From assembly GCA_008973525.1 (NCBI GenBank), contig WACJ01000521.1, positions 1,984,001 through 2,048,000 on the forward strand: a stretch of 64,000 nt of DNA, written 5' to 3'. The notes beneath the pieces are model-generated. The model did no database searches. It saw only the letters and a list, made by a program, of their open reading frames with translations, and was not told the origin of the DNA. The DNA is from Stenopsyche tienmushanensis (lineage: Eukaryota; Arthropoda; Insecta; Trichoptera; Stenopsychidae). Shown here one piece after another: positions 11,533 to 24,345 of the stretch. The translations under genes and the position numbers were made by a program. Every line of letters begins with the position of its first letter. Positions within the stretch are counted from its first letter, which is position 1.

Positions 11533-14500
11533 GGAGCAAGTCGTCGACTTCACGATGCCTTTCATGAACCTGGGAATCTCGGTGTTGTACAGGAAGCCGA
11601 TAAAGCAGCCTCCCAACCTCTTCTCCTTTCTCTCGCCGCTTTCTCTCGACGTCTGGATCTACATGGCTACGGCGTACCTCGGAGTATCAGTGCTGTTGTT
11701 CATCTTGGCACGGTATGTCTTGCTTCTTCCACTACAAAACTACAATAACACTATTCAAACCATTCTCAGTCAAATATTATCTGCATTCGGTTGCTTGTAT
11801 GGATGTAAACTTTTACGATTTGACACCGTGTCTGAGGGACTGTATTTGGTCTCCATTAAATTTTATCACCCCATGGGGCAAAAATATTGACACATTCGTG
11901 CGCAACAATACAGTTTCCTGCAATTGAACGACTATTTTTAAATTTAGTTTACATCTAAATTGAATGATGGGTTACATTGCACCATTAAGATATATGATCG
12001 AAAAACAAAATAAAATATGATATGTAAGTTATGTATGTCCCTAAATATCTATTTATAAGCCTTTAGATAGTTCCTACTGCGAGACTCCGATGGAGATGAG
12101 CCACTTTATCGGGCCGATCTTTGCCATTCTGAGAACTGTAATCATAATTTTTAATAACATAATCAATTAAATTTACTTTTTAATCGCATTTGGAATCCAT
12201 TTTTCATCAGAGTTTAAGTTATTACACAAGAATATTCATATATAATGAATTTAATCAACGTAATAAAATTATAATAATGTAAGCTTTTACTTGAATGTAT
12301 TAAATATGTATAATTAATTACAATTAACAAGTTCATTTTCTCAGAAAATCTAATTCAAAACTTAAATTAATAATGAAAAATAAGCATTGTTATAGACCAG
12401 CGCTCTTTTAATATATAACACATTAATTTTGAAAAGGAAAATGTAAAAAAATCTAATCTCGCTGAAAGCTTAATACCATTATGTAACAAATTATTTTTTA
12501 AAAGGAATTTAAAATCAGTCACTCCGCGAGATGAAAACTTCATTAAGATAATGTTAAATGTTGCAATTTACTAGATTAAAGCCACCTAGGAATTGACCAA
12601 ATATTTGCCTTTTATTCATTTATAAATAGGTTTACTTATAAATATATGGATGAAGACTGTATTTATGCGGTATAACAAGTATTCAGTCCACGCAAATATG
12701 TTGCAGTGTTATATTTGTACTAAATAGTATGCATCCCAAAAGTCATGAAATATATTTTTTTGCCATGCCTTTTTGAATTTGAAAATTTGAGCGTCTTCTT
12801 AACCGAAGAAGACCATGATGAGCAAAATCCAAAGTGAAAAAAATGTTGTTTGTATTTTTTGACACCAAAGGGGTGACCTACAAAGAGTGTGTATCTCAAG
12901 GAAGTGCCCACTAAGTGAATATTCTGATAAAATTGATGAAAAAAGCATGCATGTATATGCATGTAAAAAAACATTGCCATTACTTGGGTACTTCATCACG
13001 ACAATGCCCTAGTCCCGGCTGACTTCCCAAGGACATTGGGTTGGGGGTTTCACTCTACACAAAAAGCCCCAGGGGGAAGAGTAACCCTACGTCCGTGGGT
13101 AACATTCTTAGGATATTTATGTGGATGGTAGAGGTGGGCGAAAGCAGTGTCGTCAGTTTGCTCATCAAACGCTACTGGGATAGGCTAGCTAACATAAGTT
13201 GGGTGTGTGGCATACCCTGGATTAGGTGGAACTGCTGATGACAGAAGGAATAGGACGATTTTGTGCAAAAGGCACTACAAATAACCAAGACCAATACAAG
13301 TTCCAAGAAGAAGGAGGAGCCCTAAGCTCATTCCTTCTTCTGGTGCACATAGTCTGAAGTTGATCTTCTTCGTGGAGTCTCGCCTCCCCTAGAGGGCGCA
13401 GAGTGAAAAGTGTGGGCATCAGAAAACTCTGTACGTATTCCTCCTGGCGATTAAAATACTGATGGAAAACGCTCTAGTCCGGAAGCACTAAAGTCATACT
13501 TCACATCAACGTGGGACATGAACACAAAAAAACTGGTAAGTCACTGTATGTCTGATCTCAGATTCACAGCGACATCTTCCGTCTCTCTTCAGGTGCAATG
13601 TGTTACTTTAACAGCGCCATCTCTCGTGGCCCTACGAAGACATTGCACCTGCATACCGATGGATCACTTCTTGCGCACGCACTGTTGCCGGTTGGGTAAT
13701 GACGCGCAGGATGCGGGAGTCGGGAGAGTCTTCGGTTAACCTTGGCTTCGGGAGATCGTCCCTCCTGCAAGCAAGGCATGTGGAATAATAAGTTATTTAG
13801 AGAAAAGAGTATTTTTATTCGATACCCGTCTATTCCCATCCATTCATCCAGCAACATCACAGACCGGTAGAAAAACGAACCTGTGCATTAACGCGGTCAT
13901 CCTGACGAGCACGTGAGAGTGGGGATCCACCTGGATCCACCGGGGATCCACCTCTGCCTCCAAAAGCGCTCCCGCCTTAACTTTACACTGGTGTCAGATG
14001 TAGGATTGACGAAAAAATTGATCAAAGCAGCATTGATGATATCCAAGCGGCCATCATTTTAAAAATGATATATTTCATGACTTTTGGGACACTTTTGTAA
14101 AATGGTTTTTTTTTCAATTATAATCTGTTTTTATGTTAATATTGATTTTGCATATGCGCCCAACGTTAAAGCTCACCGATGAGTCGCTATGTTTTTCATC
14201 TAAAAACATTTTAATCCCTAAAAATTATTATGCCAGGGACACATATTAGCGAATCCAAATAAGGGGTTTCATCTTTTTTAAATATATTTAACACAGGTCA
14301 TCAGGGCTGCTACCCATTGAATGTTATTTGATAAGCAACTGAATCTATTCTGGGTCAACTCACCTTTAAATAATAATATATATAAGTCAAAGAACTTTTT
14401 ACGCAATATCTAATGTGTCTAAATTCACTGGTAGTTAAAGAATAGAGTGGTAGATTTTGCACAATTATAACTTTTTTTTGATAAATTGATAAAATATGTG

Positions 14501-17500
14501 ATATCGCCAATATTATTATTTTTTTATTGAATAAGATTTCATAATAATATTATATTACAGGATCAACAAGATTGTCTAGAAATAATTTTTGATGTGTATT
14601 TATTATTAAAAGGGTAGTTAAAGTCGGAAACCTAAATTAATATTTGTTTTTCAATAGCACTTCAATCATGAAGATCCCTTCCAAATTACCTAAATATAAT
14701 GAAAAGTTGCCTCTGGTCAAATATTGGCTTTAGTTAACAAGTAACTAATTGCTGAAGATTAATAACATCGCCGTAAACATTTAACAACTGGCGATCTCAA
14801 AGGTCTTTAGGTCTACAAATAAGCGCTCTGTATATTTAGGATCTACGTTAATTTTCATGTATTCTTTGTGTGGATGTTTTGAAAAATGTGTGACATTAAT
14901 AGTTTCACCCCGTACGAGTGGCACAAACCGAATCCGTGCAACCCTAACAACCCAGACAAGCTCGAGAATATCTTCTCAATGGTCAATTGTCTTTGGTTTG
15001 CCATCGGTTCGCTGATGCAGCAGAGTTGCGACTTTCTACCCAAGTAAGCAACACACGATCTGACGACAAAAGACGCCTCCGATATAAGCTTCCCAGCCGA
15101 ATAAATAAACGTGTTTTTGGGAGCCTTTTGTCGCGCAAGTCGTGTCTTTTGTGTGTCGTTTTTATTTTTTTAACGCCACCCCCTTTTTGTTTGCGTCCTT
15201 CGGCGCCCCAGCTTCAGCCCCTACGAATGGGACAACCCGCATCCCTGCCTGGACGAGCCGCAGGTTCTGGAGAACCAGTTCTCTCTGTTGAACTCGCTGT
15301 GGTTCACCATCGGCTCCCTAATGCAGCAAGGTTCAGATATAGCTCCGAAGTAAGTTCAACCGAACATCTTTTCCTATATTATATCAAAGCATACTTCAAC
15401 AGACAATTTAATCCAATATCAATGATAATTTTAAACAAAATATCAGCTTCAAATTATTAGAGCTTGGAGAATGCTGAAAAATTGTCTGATGAAATATTCA
15501 GTTATCCCGTAATTTCAATCAAATTGAAGCTTTATCTAAATTTTGCTGCTTTCCAAAATCCCAGGTTTAATTTATTTTTTTAACATATTTATTTATGTAT
15601 CCTATTTATGAATTATTCATGAAATATTTCAATATTTTATTTAACGTATATTAACACATCAATAAATGAATTTCAGAGCCGTATCGACAAGGATGGTTGC
15701 TGGAATGTGGTGGTTCTTTACTTTGATCATGATTTCTTCATACACTGCAAATCTTGCCGCTTTCTTGACAGTTGAAAGAATGGATTCCCCAATTGAAAGC
15801 GCTGAAGACTTGGCAAAACAGACCAAAATCAAATACGGAGCATTGCGAGGAGGATCCACCGCTGCATTCTTCAGGGTATAAATCTTACATCGCCTAACAT
15901 CAAATATGGAATTGAATATATTAATCAGTTTTTTTTTTGATAGGATTCGAACTTTTCGACATATCAACGCATGTGGAGCTTCATGGAATCGGCTCGCCCG
16001 TCTGTCTTTACATCCAGCAATGTCGAAGGTGTGGACAGGGTTGTAAAGGGAAAGGGAAGCTATGCCTTTCTGATGGAATCTACTTCAATCGAATATGTGA
16101 TCGAAAGGAACTGCGAATTGACTCAAGTTGGAGGAATGTTGGATTCTAAGGGATATGGAATTGCTATGCCTCCAAGTAAGTCAGATAAAATTTATTCGGA
16201 TTCATTGCTGTAAAACATTGCCAAACACTCAATTGAAACGTCTTCACGATGCTTTTTTTATTTAATTGTGAGCAAACGCGGTACCCATCTTACGCACAGC
16301 TTTCTCATGTGCAAATTTTCAGTCAATACTTGAATGCTATATCCAAGTTTTACTTTTATTTTTGGCTTGAAACATATAAGCACTCCACCTGCCAGATTTT
16401 CCAATGACGATAAGTATCTTCCTTAATCCAAGCTAGTTCTAAGACGGTTGAGAAAAGATGGCTCATCCACCCTCTACTAAATCTTTTTTTTTCCAAAGGC
16501 ACTGATTCTAATATCTTCCCCCTCTCTTCTTAGAGAGTTTTAATTTATCAGGGAGAAAGATCGCACCTTAATTTTATTAGGGTTTTTCAATAGGGACGAC
16601 GTCAAAGTTTATTTAATTATAGTGGCCATATTGTTAAAGAAACATCTATCAAATTTATTGGGGACTATACCAATCCACACGAGTTACATGACCTCAAATT
16701 AAAAATAAAAAAGTCTTAACTGAAAAAAAATCTTACTAACTTATTGAGTGATGTGTTATCTACCCTACCTAAGAATATGATTTTAAAATAATGGACTAGT
16801 TTCTGATACACTTATAATAATATATCTATATGTAAAGAGATAAAATTTAAATATTGTAAGTGTTCTATAATTATTTTCAGACTCACCGTATCGCACTGCT
16901 ATCAGTGGAGCTGTATTGAAATTGCAAGAAGAAGGAAAACTGCACATTCTAAAAACACGTTGGTGGAAAGAAAAAAGGGGCGGTGGTTCTTGTAGAGTAA
17001 GTATTATTTTTAAATTAACGGGTTTTTGGAATAAGTTATTTAATTTAATTTAAATAAAGTAAGTATCTCTGTAACGGGTCCGTTCTTCTATCGAACTGTG
17101 ATGTTGCTGGACAAATGGATGGGAATACACGGGCGTCGAATAGAAAGACTCCCTTCTCTAAATAATGATTTATTCCACACGAGAGAGAGAGAGATCTGGC
17201 TGCAGGAAGGACGACCTTCCGCAGCCAAGGCTAACTGACGACCGGCAACGGTGCACGGGCATGAAGCGATCCACCGGTATGCACATGCAATGTGTCCACA
17301 GGGCCACAAGAGATGGCGCTGTTAAAATAACACATTGCACCTGAAAAGAGATGTAAGATGTCGCTGTTAACAGTGCTAATACGTGGGAATGGTAATCGCC
17401 CATGCTATACCTCAATTTACACAGTTTTAAAAATTGCAAATATTTTTTTAAATGTTTATGATCTTAAATTTAAAAATAATTGAACTTATATTCAGATTTA

Positions 17501-20500
17501 AATTTAAAAAATGTTCCCATGAAACCCCAACGAGTAGAAAGATGGGAGCGTCCGCATCTTAAGTAGTGCAGGGCTTCGCTCTCGACTCGCACATTCAGTA
17601 TACGACGGTTCTCCCTCGGTCTTCAAGGCGAGAGCGTGATTCTTAATCTCCAGCCGTTCTTATTATTTCAAGCGATTTTAAAACAAGGAGTACCTTTAGA
17701 AGGGGAGGAAATAATTATTCAAATATCTTTTAATAATGTAGCTTATTTATCCATTTCAATGATACTGGCAAAGATCACTGCTGCAATAGACTAAAATATC
17801 TACAGCAACAAAACACAACTATTCCCGAAGGAATTCATAAACAAATAGGCCACACATTGTCCTACAACCCCCAAGTTTTACTCCCCATTAGTTTTGCACA
17901 GTTTCCAGAGAATGTTGCATTATTTCTGATGATGCAACATTGCATCACTTGCGTTCCAATCTAATCATATTTGATAGAATGTTGGTTTAAATATCATATA
18001 CCCCTACCAAATTATTCCGATTATGGGCTAAAACAATATTTCCTTTCACCTTTATCACACAACCCTTAACAATGATTTGGAATACACTTTGGTGAATAAT
18101 CTGGGTATTGTCATGCGTTTAGGGAACTTTTTTTTGTTTCTTCAAAACCTCCAGAAAACTATTTCTATAACATTCAAGATAGTTGATTTAAAGCATCCTT
18201 ATTTCGAGACGACCTCACGACGTACAGTAGCGGATACTTCTGGGAAAACGTTGGGCGACCAAATTTTGTATAAACTTTCATGACTTCTATCCAAGCGGTC
18301 GTTTCCGACAAGGCTCCGGGGCCGCTCTGGAACTTTGCTCTAAGAACATCCCCGCTCCTGCCCTTCACTGGTGTCAGAACTTTCTAAATGCTACACTAAG
18401 ACAAACACGATCATATGAAATATTATTTCTCTAGGAATATCTTTTATGGAAATTGTCCATATATGTGATTTTAAAAATAGGTCATTTTATTGGAAGTTTT
18501 GCATCGTATCTTATGCATTTTGATGAATTGTTTTCAGGATGAGACATCTAAATCTTCGTCAGCTGCCAACGAACTAGGGCTGGCCAACGTAGGCGGCGTT
18601 TTCGTTGTCCTCATGGGCGGAATGGGCGTCGCCTGCGTGATAGCTGTCTGCGAGTTCGTCTGGAAGTCCAGGAAAGTAGCCGTGGAAGAAAGGGTGAGCA
18701 CTATACTGAGTGACACTTAGCTCTAATATTAGTGACGTGTTCCGTGCTGGATACGAACTTATCTATAAAATAAGCCTTAACAACGTCCACGTCCATCTTT
18801 TGCCATTTCTCGACATACTCTTCGTGCTGCGGAGCTCTCAAACCCTATATACAATTTCGGATAAAAATACGCTTAAACGAAAACGATAGTGCATGGATAC
18901 GTGTGAACATTTTTGTACTTGTACATTTTGTATAGAAGCATAATTAAGTGACGTATATCGAATAAATTAAAACAACGAACCCACTACATGGAATGTATAG
19001 ATTCGAATTTTAAAATTAATAAGTTATGCACATATTTTACATTTTAATTGATGTGGAAGTTATTTTGTTATGCGTCCTATAAATATATATATAAATTATA
19101 TTCTCATGGAGCTATGGAATGCTAGGAACGTTTATGATCTGGATGAATATGAGCAGAACATGTAGCAAAACGAACGGATGATTGGTATTTAAATTGGTGA
19201 ATAAAATCGATATAAAATGTTTTTAATGAAGATTTATATTAGAGAATGAGAAGATGTTTATATGGAGATAATGATGATGTTGTTATATTAACAATTTACA
19301 GTCCGTAGTCGTGTTTACGTTTTTATGTTTATGTTTAAATATATGGATGCAATAAACACTTTTGTAGACAGCATTGAAATTTCGATTGAATCTATTGGTC
19401 GGCTAAAGAAATATATCAATTTTATAAAACGAGCTAACGAGTGAATTTCTTCCGAAATTTTCCGTATTTTGGGCGACGTTTAACGCGGACACCCGGGCTG
19501 TAAAGTGTTAAAATTGGACAGAACTTGAAAACAAATCATTTGTTGTACAAAAATTTTATATTCGTACTAGTAAAAATTTATTTTCAACGATTCTATGACA
19601 ATAAATGTATAGATAAAATATATTGTTAAAAACATATTTGTTTGTGATGAAATTGATGATTTTTATTGGCTTAAATAAAATATCAACTTCCAAGCATGAG
19701 ATAACACAATCGATAGATGGATTGTCGTCATTAATTTTGTTTTGTTGGTAATGTACCTAAGTTTGTTGAACAAACACATAATTGGTTTAAGATAAGTCCA
19801 TTCTGAGAATCTATGAATGGAGGAATCAATAAGAAATTATAAAATTTCATAAATTCGAATGGAAGATTTATAAAATTGTTATTTCTTTTCGATTCCCATT
19901 CAATATTTTTATACATTCAATGTTTCATATATTTATTTATTTTTGTTTATTATTGACGCACTCTATAAACAATACGAGGGGAGTCCCAGATGTATCAGCA
20001 AATGGTTAATCCATAGTTATGAATCAACGCAAAAACTCGGCTGTATTGCTGTGAAATATCACCAAACACTCAATTGAAACATCCCCATGACTCTGTTTTT
20101 ATTCCATTGAGAGCAAACGCGGCACCTACCTTGCGCACAGCTTTTTCGTGTGCAAATTTTTAGTCAATATGCAATGTGCAACATTTTTTGAATCTATCAC
20201 TGAAAGTGTTCACTATTGATAACTGCCAAATAAACACTAAACATCTATACATCGGGTCGAATACTTATGGGACTATCCTCGAAGCTACTGTTCTTAATAT
20301 TGTTTCATTGAAAAATATTTTAAAAACCGTTAAAAAATATGTTATTTTAATATTTTTGGGGCATACACGTCAAATGCATCGATAAAGATATTTCAAATGA
20401 GCAAATATTTATTATTATTTATTATGATTTATTAAGTAGAATATTATGATTTATCTATTTTATTTTTATTTGCATGCCTGAAGGACTTATGAAACGAATG

Positions 20501-22161
20501 TGTTTTGTTTCTGCACTTTATTTTAAAATATGGTAATTTTTTATTTAATTTTTTTTTAAAAAAATATTTCATTTGTTAAAATTGATGATACAAAATGTTG
20601 AATAGATATTTACAAAATGACTATGTTAGTTGTCTGCGTATTGTTTTTTGCCTTCCTTTCGGGATCTCGCGTGTACGGATATAGGAGGTGAGTATCCAAT
20701 TTAAAACTATTTACAATTATTATAATATATTATTCATTGTATTTATCATTTAGATCCATTTATCATTGGGTAAGCAACTATCAGAAATTCTTTTGATTCT
20801 GACCTATTTATATTCCTTATTAAAATGCCTATTATCTATACAAGTTATACAATCCCCCAAATCCATAAATTATATCCAAATCCGCTAGACCAATTCTCTA
20901 CAACCTGCTTTTCCTTGATAAAATGCACAATAAAAGCCCATTTAACAATGTTTCAGTATCACATGATAGTATTGGGATTACCCAAAATCGCTCGTATTAT
21001 TGGTATTCCCCGAAATCTCACACGATTTAATTGCTTTGATAGAACTGCTTTTTTTTTAAATGTGAAGTAAAATTAATCGAAAACCATATAAATGTACTGT
21101 AAGCGCATATCAAATGCACGGAGCTTAATCTCGACCTTGTTACCGAGGAAATGGTTCTCGGCCGTAGAGTCTCGCAGCTGGATCACTTGTCTAGAAATAT
21201 TTTAAATAGAAATCCTAAATAGATCATAGGCGTATACCAGTTCAATCAAAGTCTCTAATGGGGAACAGGGACGAGCTCATGGGTATAGATCGCTAATCAT
21301 TAGTCTCACAGACTAAATCTTCCCCGCTCAGTACCTTTCTATACAAGTAAATTAGTAACCCAAGCCTATTTATTGCACGTGCAATTCAATCGTCATCGTC
21401 AAATCAACAAATCTTCCTCGCGTATGGTCTGTCCCAAAAGTCATGAAATATATATTTTTTTAAAAGTTTTATTGACAATACGGAACAAATTGTTAATATT
21501 CTTAAAAGTACTGTCCACGAGGATCTACATATTTTTCCCGCCGACGAAGACAATAAATATTGTTTTCTGACGCCATAGACTTGCTTGACCAATTTGTGAT
21601 TCAAGATCTCGAAACAAAGATGCACTAAATCAGCTATCCAGATGTTATTGATGATTGCAGCAGGCTGCACTTTAGTGCGTTATAAAGCTAAGGGTCTCTG
21701 CCACCTTACTCAATTATTTATAAAACGCTGCGACCAGTAGAAGGGTGGTAAAAAAATATATTTCATGACTTTTGGGATACATCCAGTATAGTGACGGGTC
21801 TATTCAAAAATAGCATTAGTGATCTAGAAAGTTAAGAAACATCATAAATATCAATTTTAAACTGTATTTATGCGGTATTTTAATGGACTCTGTGAGGGAT
21901 AAGGGAAAGTAGTATTATTTTTAGTTGATGAAAAAAATGATATTGGCATGACTTAAAGAAATGTGATTTTTTCAGGCATCTCTCTGTTCTGAGATGGCTT
22001 CGGAATTGCGGCAGGCTTTACGATGTCAAGGTAGCGGTCGTTCGAGTTCTAGCCGTAAGAGGGCGGCCGCCCCCGCCCACACGGACTTAGGCTCTCAGCC
22101 TGCAGGACTCAGCTCTCCCTATATGCACTACGGCTTCGGGGCCAAGGACTCGCTCAATTGA
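11533..22161 (+). CDS. Gene 1: kainate-type ionotropic glutamate receptor, 5' part not in view
   Basis: Glutamate-gated cation channel subunit of the plasma membrane. Exons seen: 11533-11712 (end of S1, DFTMPFM, then M1), 14903-15043 or 15212-15349 (alternative pore loops), 15677-15875 (M3 with SYTANLAAF, start of S2), 15944-16175 and 16881-16996 (S2 up to the RWWKEK motif), 18538-18693 (M4), 21976-22161 (cytoplasmic tail ending KDSLN, stop). All junctions have GT-AG borders and the phases fit. Of the agonist residues, the GGST turn in S2 and the Glu of FLMES are present. The first exon starts inside a codon (phase 2), so exons for the signal peptide, amino-terminal domain and most of S1 must lie upstream. 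I found none in 1-11532, which is then probably one long intron. The family call is firm; the exact orthologue is not resolved. Confidence 0.93.
13010..13440 (-). mobile_element. Non-LTR retrotransposon fragment
   Basis: Resembles 48000-49100: both share TTTGCTCATCAAACGCT and the GGTGCACAT/GATCTTCTT segments. Decayed, with no intact domain. Confidence 0.45.
13525..13998 (+). mobile_element. Gypsy-like LTR with primer site
   Basis: Carries the family blocks in order: TTCCGTCTCTCTTCAG, AACAGCGCCATCTCTCGTGG, GTTGCCGGTTGGGTA and a polyadenylation-like GGAATAATAAG. It ends ACTTTACACTGGTGTCAGA with the tRNA-Leu-type primer site at 13989-13998. The 5' edge is worn. Confidence 0.65.
14903..15043 (+). 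CDS. Gene 1 alternative pore exon A
   Basis: 141 nt (47 codons), phase 2 in and phase 2 out, encoding FTPYEW, a Pro/Asn-rich linker and the pore helix and filter ending [11 protein letters not shown]. It joins the M1 exon (CG+T gives Arg) and the M3 exon (AA+A gives Lys) without disturbing the frame. The acceptor (acattaatag) has almost no pyrimidine tract; the donor is gtaagc. It aligns codon for codon with exon B, 168 bp downstream, apart from one extra residue in the linker. Compared with normal kainate receptors, the Gly two places after the Q/R-site Gln is Ser. It has no stop and no frameshift, so it looks functional rather than a decayed copy. Confidence 0.88.
15212..15349 (+). CDS. Gene 1 alternative pore exon B
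   Basis: 138 nt (46 codons), the same phases as exon A. It encodes [24 protein letters not shown] and the filter [11 protein letters not shown], which is the standard kainate-receptor pore with Gln at the Q/R site and Gly in the filter. The acceptor is strong (long pyrimidine tract, ccccag) and the donor is gtaagt. Either exon alone gives a full-length channel. Because both are multiples of three, including both would not break the frame, so exclusion would have to come from splicing control. Confidence 0.92.
16206..16345 (-). pseudogene. Mariner transposase fragment
   Basis: Homologous to the segments at 19990-20180 and 60225-60575, sharing AACACTCAATTGAAAC and GAGCAAACGCGG. In gene 1's intron between the two S2 exons. 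Confidence 0.55.
17072..17416 (-). mobile_element. Gypsy-like LTR, 3' truncated
   Basis: Reverse copy of the 27586 family. It begins (minus strand) TATAGCATGGGCGATTACC, close to TGTAGCGTGGG, and keeps all central blocks and TTTATTCCACACGAGAGAG. The end with the primer site is missing. In the intron before gene 1's M4 exon. Confidence 0.65.
18215..18385 (+). mobile_element. LTR end with primer-site fragment
   Basis: GC-rich LTR tail ending CCTTCACTGGTGTCAGAA (primer-site start 18369). Just upstream of gene 1's M4 exon. Confidence 0.45.
19990..20185 (-). pseudogene. Mariner transposase fragment
   Basis: Reverse-strand match to 60400-60575: GTTATGAATC, CACTCAATTGAAACATCC and GAGCAAACGCGGCA appear in inverse order. 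Confidence 0.6.
20617..20687 (+). CDS. Candidate first exon encoding a signal peptide, inside gene 1's last intron
   Basis: ATG at 20617 opens [20 protein letters not shown], a convincing signal-peptide profile, and runs into a good donor (gtgagt) after 71 nt. No following exon could be assigned. It might be the start of a small secreted-protein gene nested in gene 1, or chance in AT-rich DNA. Confidence 0.28.
21427..21783. mobile_element. Deleted mariner/MITE with terminal inverted repeats
   Basis: TGTCCCAAAAGTCATGAAAT at the left and its complement ATTTCATGACTTTTGGGATA at the right bound 357 bp. The same ends bracket the element at 12724-14096. No usable transposase remains. Confidence 0.7.
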
Positions 22162-22846
22162 CAATGATCCGTAACCTTCTCCGCCGACTTTGAAAGCGGC
22201 GGCTAAGGGACGAACTAAAACCACCCCATCGTCCCGAAGACAACCATACCGAAAAGAAAAAACATTTCGCTATTTTCACCCCTCATTTTCTCATCATCTG
22301 AGATCCGGGGTAAAATAATTATATCAGGTGAAGTTGTGACCAAATCAAATTTGAAACTAGTTAATTTATATGATTACAATTTAAATTTATTGAGAAACTC
22401 TTTCAAACTTTTAATAAATTGTATAATACATATATGACTAATTAATTTTTTGGGCATTTGGATGTCATGCAAGATTTTGTTTGCCAAATCCAAAAAAAAC
22501 ATACTGCCAAAAATGAACACAAATGATAAATAATAAACATCTTACGATAATAAATAATTTTAAAAAATCGGAGTAGAATTTTTATCTTCAACTACATCTA
22601 TAGAAATATATGAATGTTCTAGTTATACCTAAATAAATATTAGAATGATTTTTATTTTGTTAAATTCATAGAATTTACAACAAAATAAAATGTTATTATC
22701 ATTGATGTTGTATATTTTATTGTTATGTTATATGTTGAATAAATTTATGATATAATTCTGACGTGTATTCCATGAAAGTAATAAAATTTCTTTCTTATCT
22801 TACGAAGAATTCTGCAAATATTTTATTTGTATTTTTTTTTACATAC

Positions 22847-23055
22847 ACAATCAACCCTTCTATAGAATATTTTCTTATAGCATTTGCGGCGTCTTTTATA
22901 TAAGGACAAAATACGTAAATTCAATCTCCCTAACGCATTTTAATCAATTGTGCTAATTAACAAATGTATAAATATTGTGTGGGTGCCAAATTTTCTATAG
23001 CGTTCTGTTTATATAGCGTGGTCCCTATCTCGACGTTATAGAAGGGTTGACTGTA
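22847..23055. mobile_element. MITE with TCAACCCTTCTATAG ends
   Basis: Inverted ends (AATCAACCCTTCTATAG and TATAGAAGGGTTGACTG) bracket 209 bp. Family members lie at 37011-37103 and 49745-49816. Confidence 0.7.
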
Positions 23056-24156
23056 GATTATATATAAATAGCAAATTTTTAATCATCAATTCACTACAAT
23101 TGTATCATATTGAATGCTGTGTAATATATTAAAATATGTAAACTAATTAAGATTCCTTGTAAATAATAAAATAAATTTTTGATGATATTAAATTGTACAT
23201 ATATGAAATATTTTATTCTTTTTTATATTATTATATCTATATAATGTTATAATAAAATATTCTGAATGTCTCTGTTTCTATCGAATAGCTACGTTAAATA
23301 TATAAAAATATTGTAAAAATAGATATTAAAATATTTAATATAATTTTAAAAATATTCTAAATATGCATTATATACGTTTTGTATGTGCTTGTCGTTTTTA
23401 AACACAATTTTTATTTTTATTCCTCTTGACAATCTGTCTTTTTAAGGACAAGTCAGTACTATAGCGTTCATAACTTTCATATAAATTTGAGACAAGTACA
23501 TACATTAAAATCCAATCGTAATTATATATTTTTTATAATATCAGGGTGTCAATAATTGAATTACGATAAATACATATTAAATATAATGATAATCTCGAAT
23601 ACATTTACCAATTATTTGATACATTAAAGTAAAGCTATGCATAGCGTGGATTTCTATGATTCTGTATATGTAAATCCTTTGTTTTCCATCTTATTTGGGT
23701 GTATTTGTTGGTTTGAAAGCACAAAAGTGTGCATAATTGTATTTGAAGTCTCACCAAATCGAATGAGTAAGAATTGAGTGATTTTCGAAGTTGTGAACAT
23801 AAAAGTGAATCCATAATTAAAATGTATATGAAAATTGTGTAGTAACAATAAATGTTAAAATACTTTAAATTGATTATGTGAATGTATCATTTAAGAACAT
23901 GTCAAATAAATATTAAGTGTTTCATAATATATCTTTGCTATATTTCAAATAAATGCCCAAATATCCTTTTTAAACCTCCTTAATTCCATCCCGAAAATTA
24001 TGAAAAATTGATTTCGTTTTTTTGTTGCATATTTTCAAAATATATATTTATATATAATAATATCAAATATAATAGTATCAACTCAAATAATTTTTAAAAT
24101 TTTGATTATTTACGAAGTTTTTGCTATTTTAGTGACGCCATGACAAAGACAATCCT

Positions 24157-24345
24157 AGCAGAATGAAATTTTTCAACACGGTTGACATGATATCTCAAGT
24201 TCTAATCAATTGATTTGCTTTAAATTTAGTTTAAACCTTTTATATATAATTTTGTATTGTCTCTACCAGATTTATATAAAAAAATTGTTTTTAACTATTC
24301 AAATAAAAATTAAAACTGAAAAAATAAGGCCAAAAACTGGTGACT
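24157..24345 (+). repeat. Dispersed repeat, pair with 45367-45548
   Basis: Shared words include ATCTCAAGTTCTAATCAA and ATTAAAACTG with AAAATAAGG. The partner lies in intron 1 of gene 3. Type unknown. Confidence 0.6.

Larger units (their letters stand above)
12724..14096 (+). mobile_element. Mariner element with nested retrotransposon fragments
   Basis: Inverted ends CCCAAAAGTCATGAAATAT at 12727 and its complement at about 14072-14090 bracket the segment. The left interior keeps pieces of mariner transposase ([12 protein letters not shown], and LHHDNA in another frame near 12990-13010). Inside sit a non-LTR fragment (13010-13430) and an LTR (13525-13990). Lies in gene 1's intron after M1. Confidence 0.65.
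18694..21975 (+). other. Last intron of gene 1
   Basis: Starts gtgagc and ends ttttttcag. Reading through the donor would add VSTILSDT and stop, a possible short tail form. It contains mariner debris, a candidate signal-peptide exon (20617) and a TIR element (21427-21783). Confidence 0.6.

Noticed and set aside
15044..15211. Exon A as a dead duplicate
   Set aside because: It has no stop or frameshift, has usable splice sites, and all conserved pore-helix positions are kept.
14987..15460. A 157-residue open frame across the pore-exon region
   Set aside because: It runs in the wrong frame through exon A, the intron and exon B; both real exons use another frame with proper splice sites.
21110..21360. 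Alternative last exon of gene 1
   Set aside because: Two frames are open after a weak AG, but there is no pyrimidine tract and part of the sequence is a repeat (TCTCGCAG) seen elsewhere. The 21976 exon fits far better.
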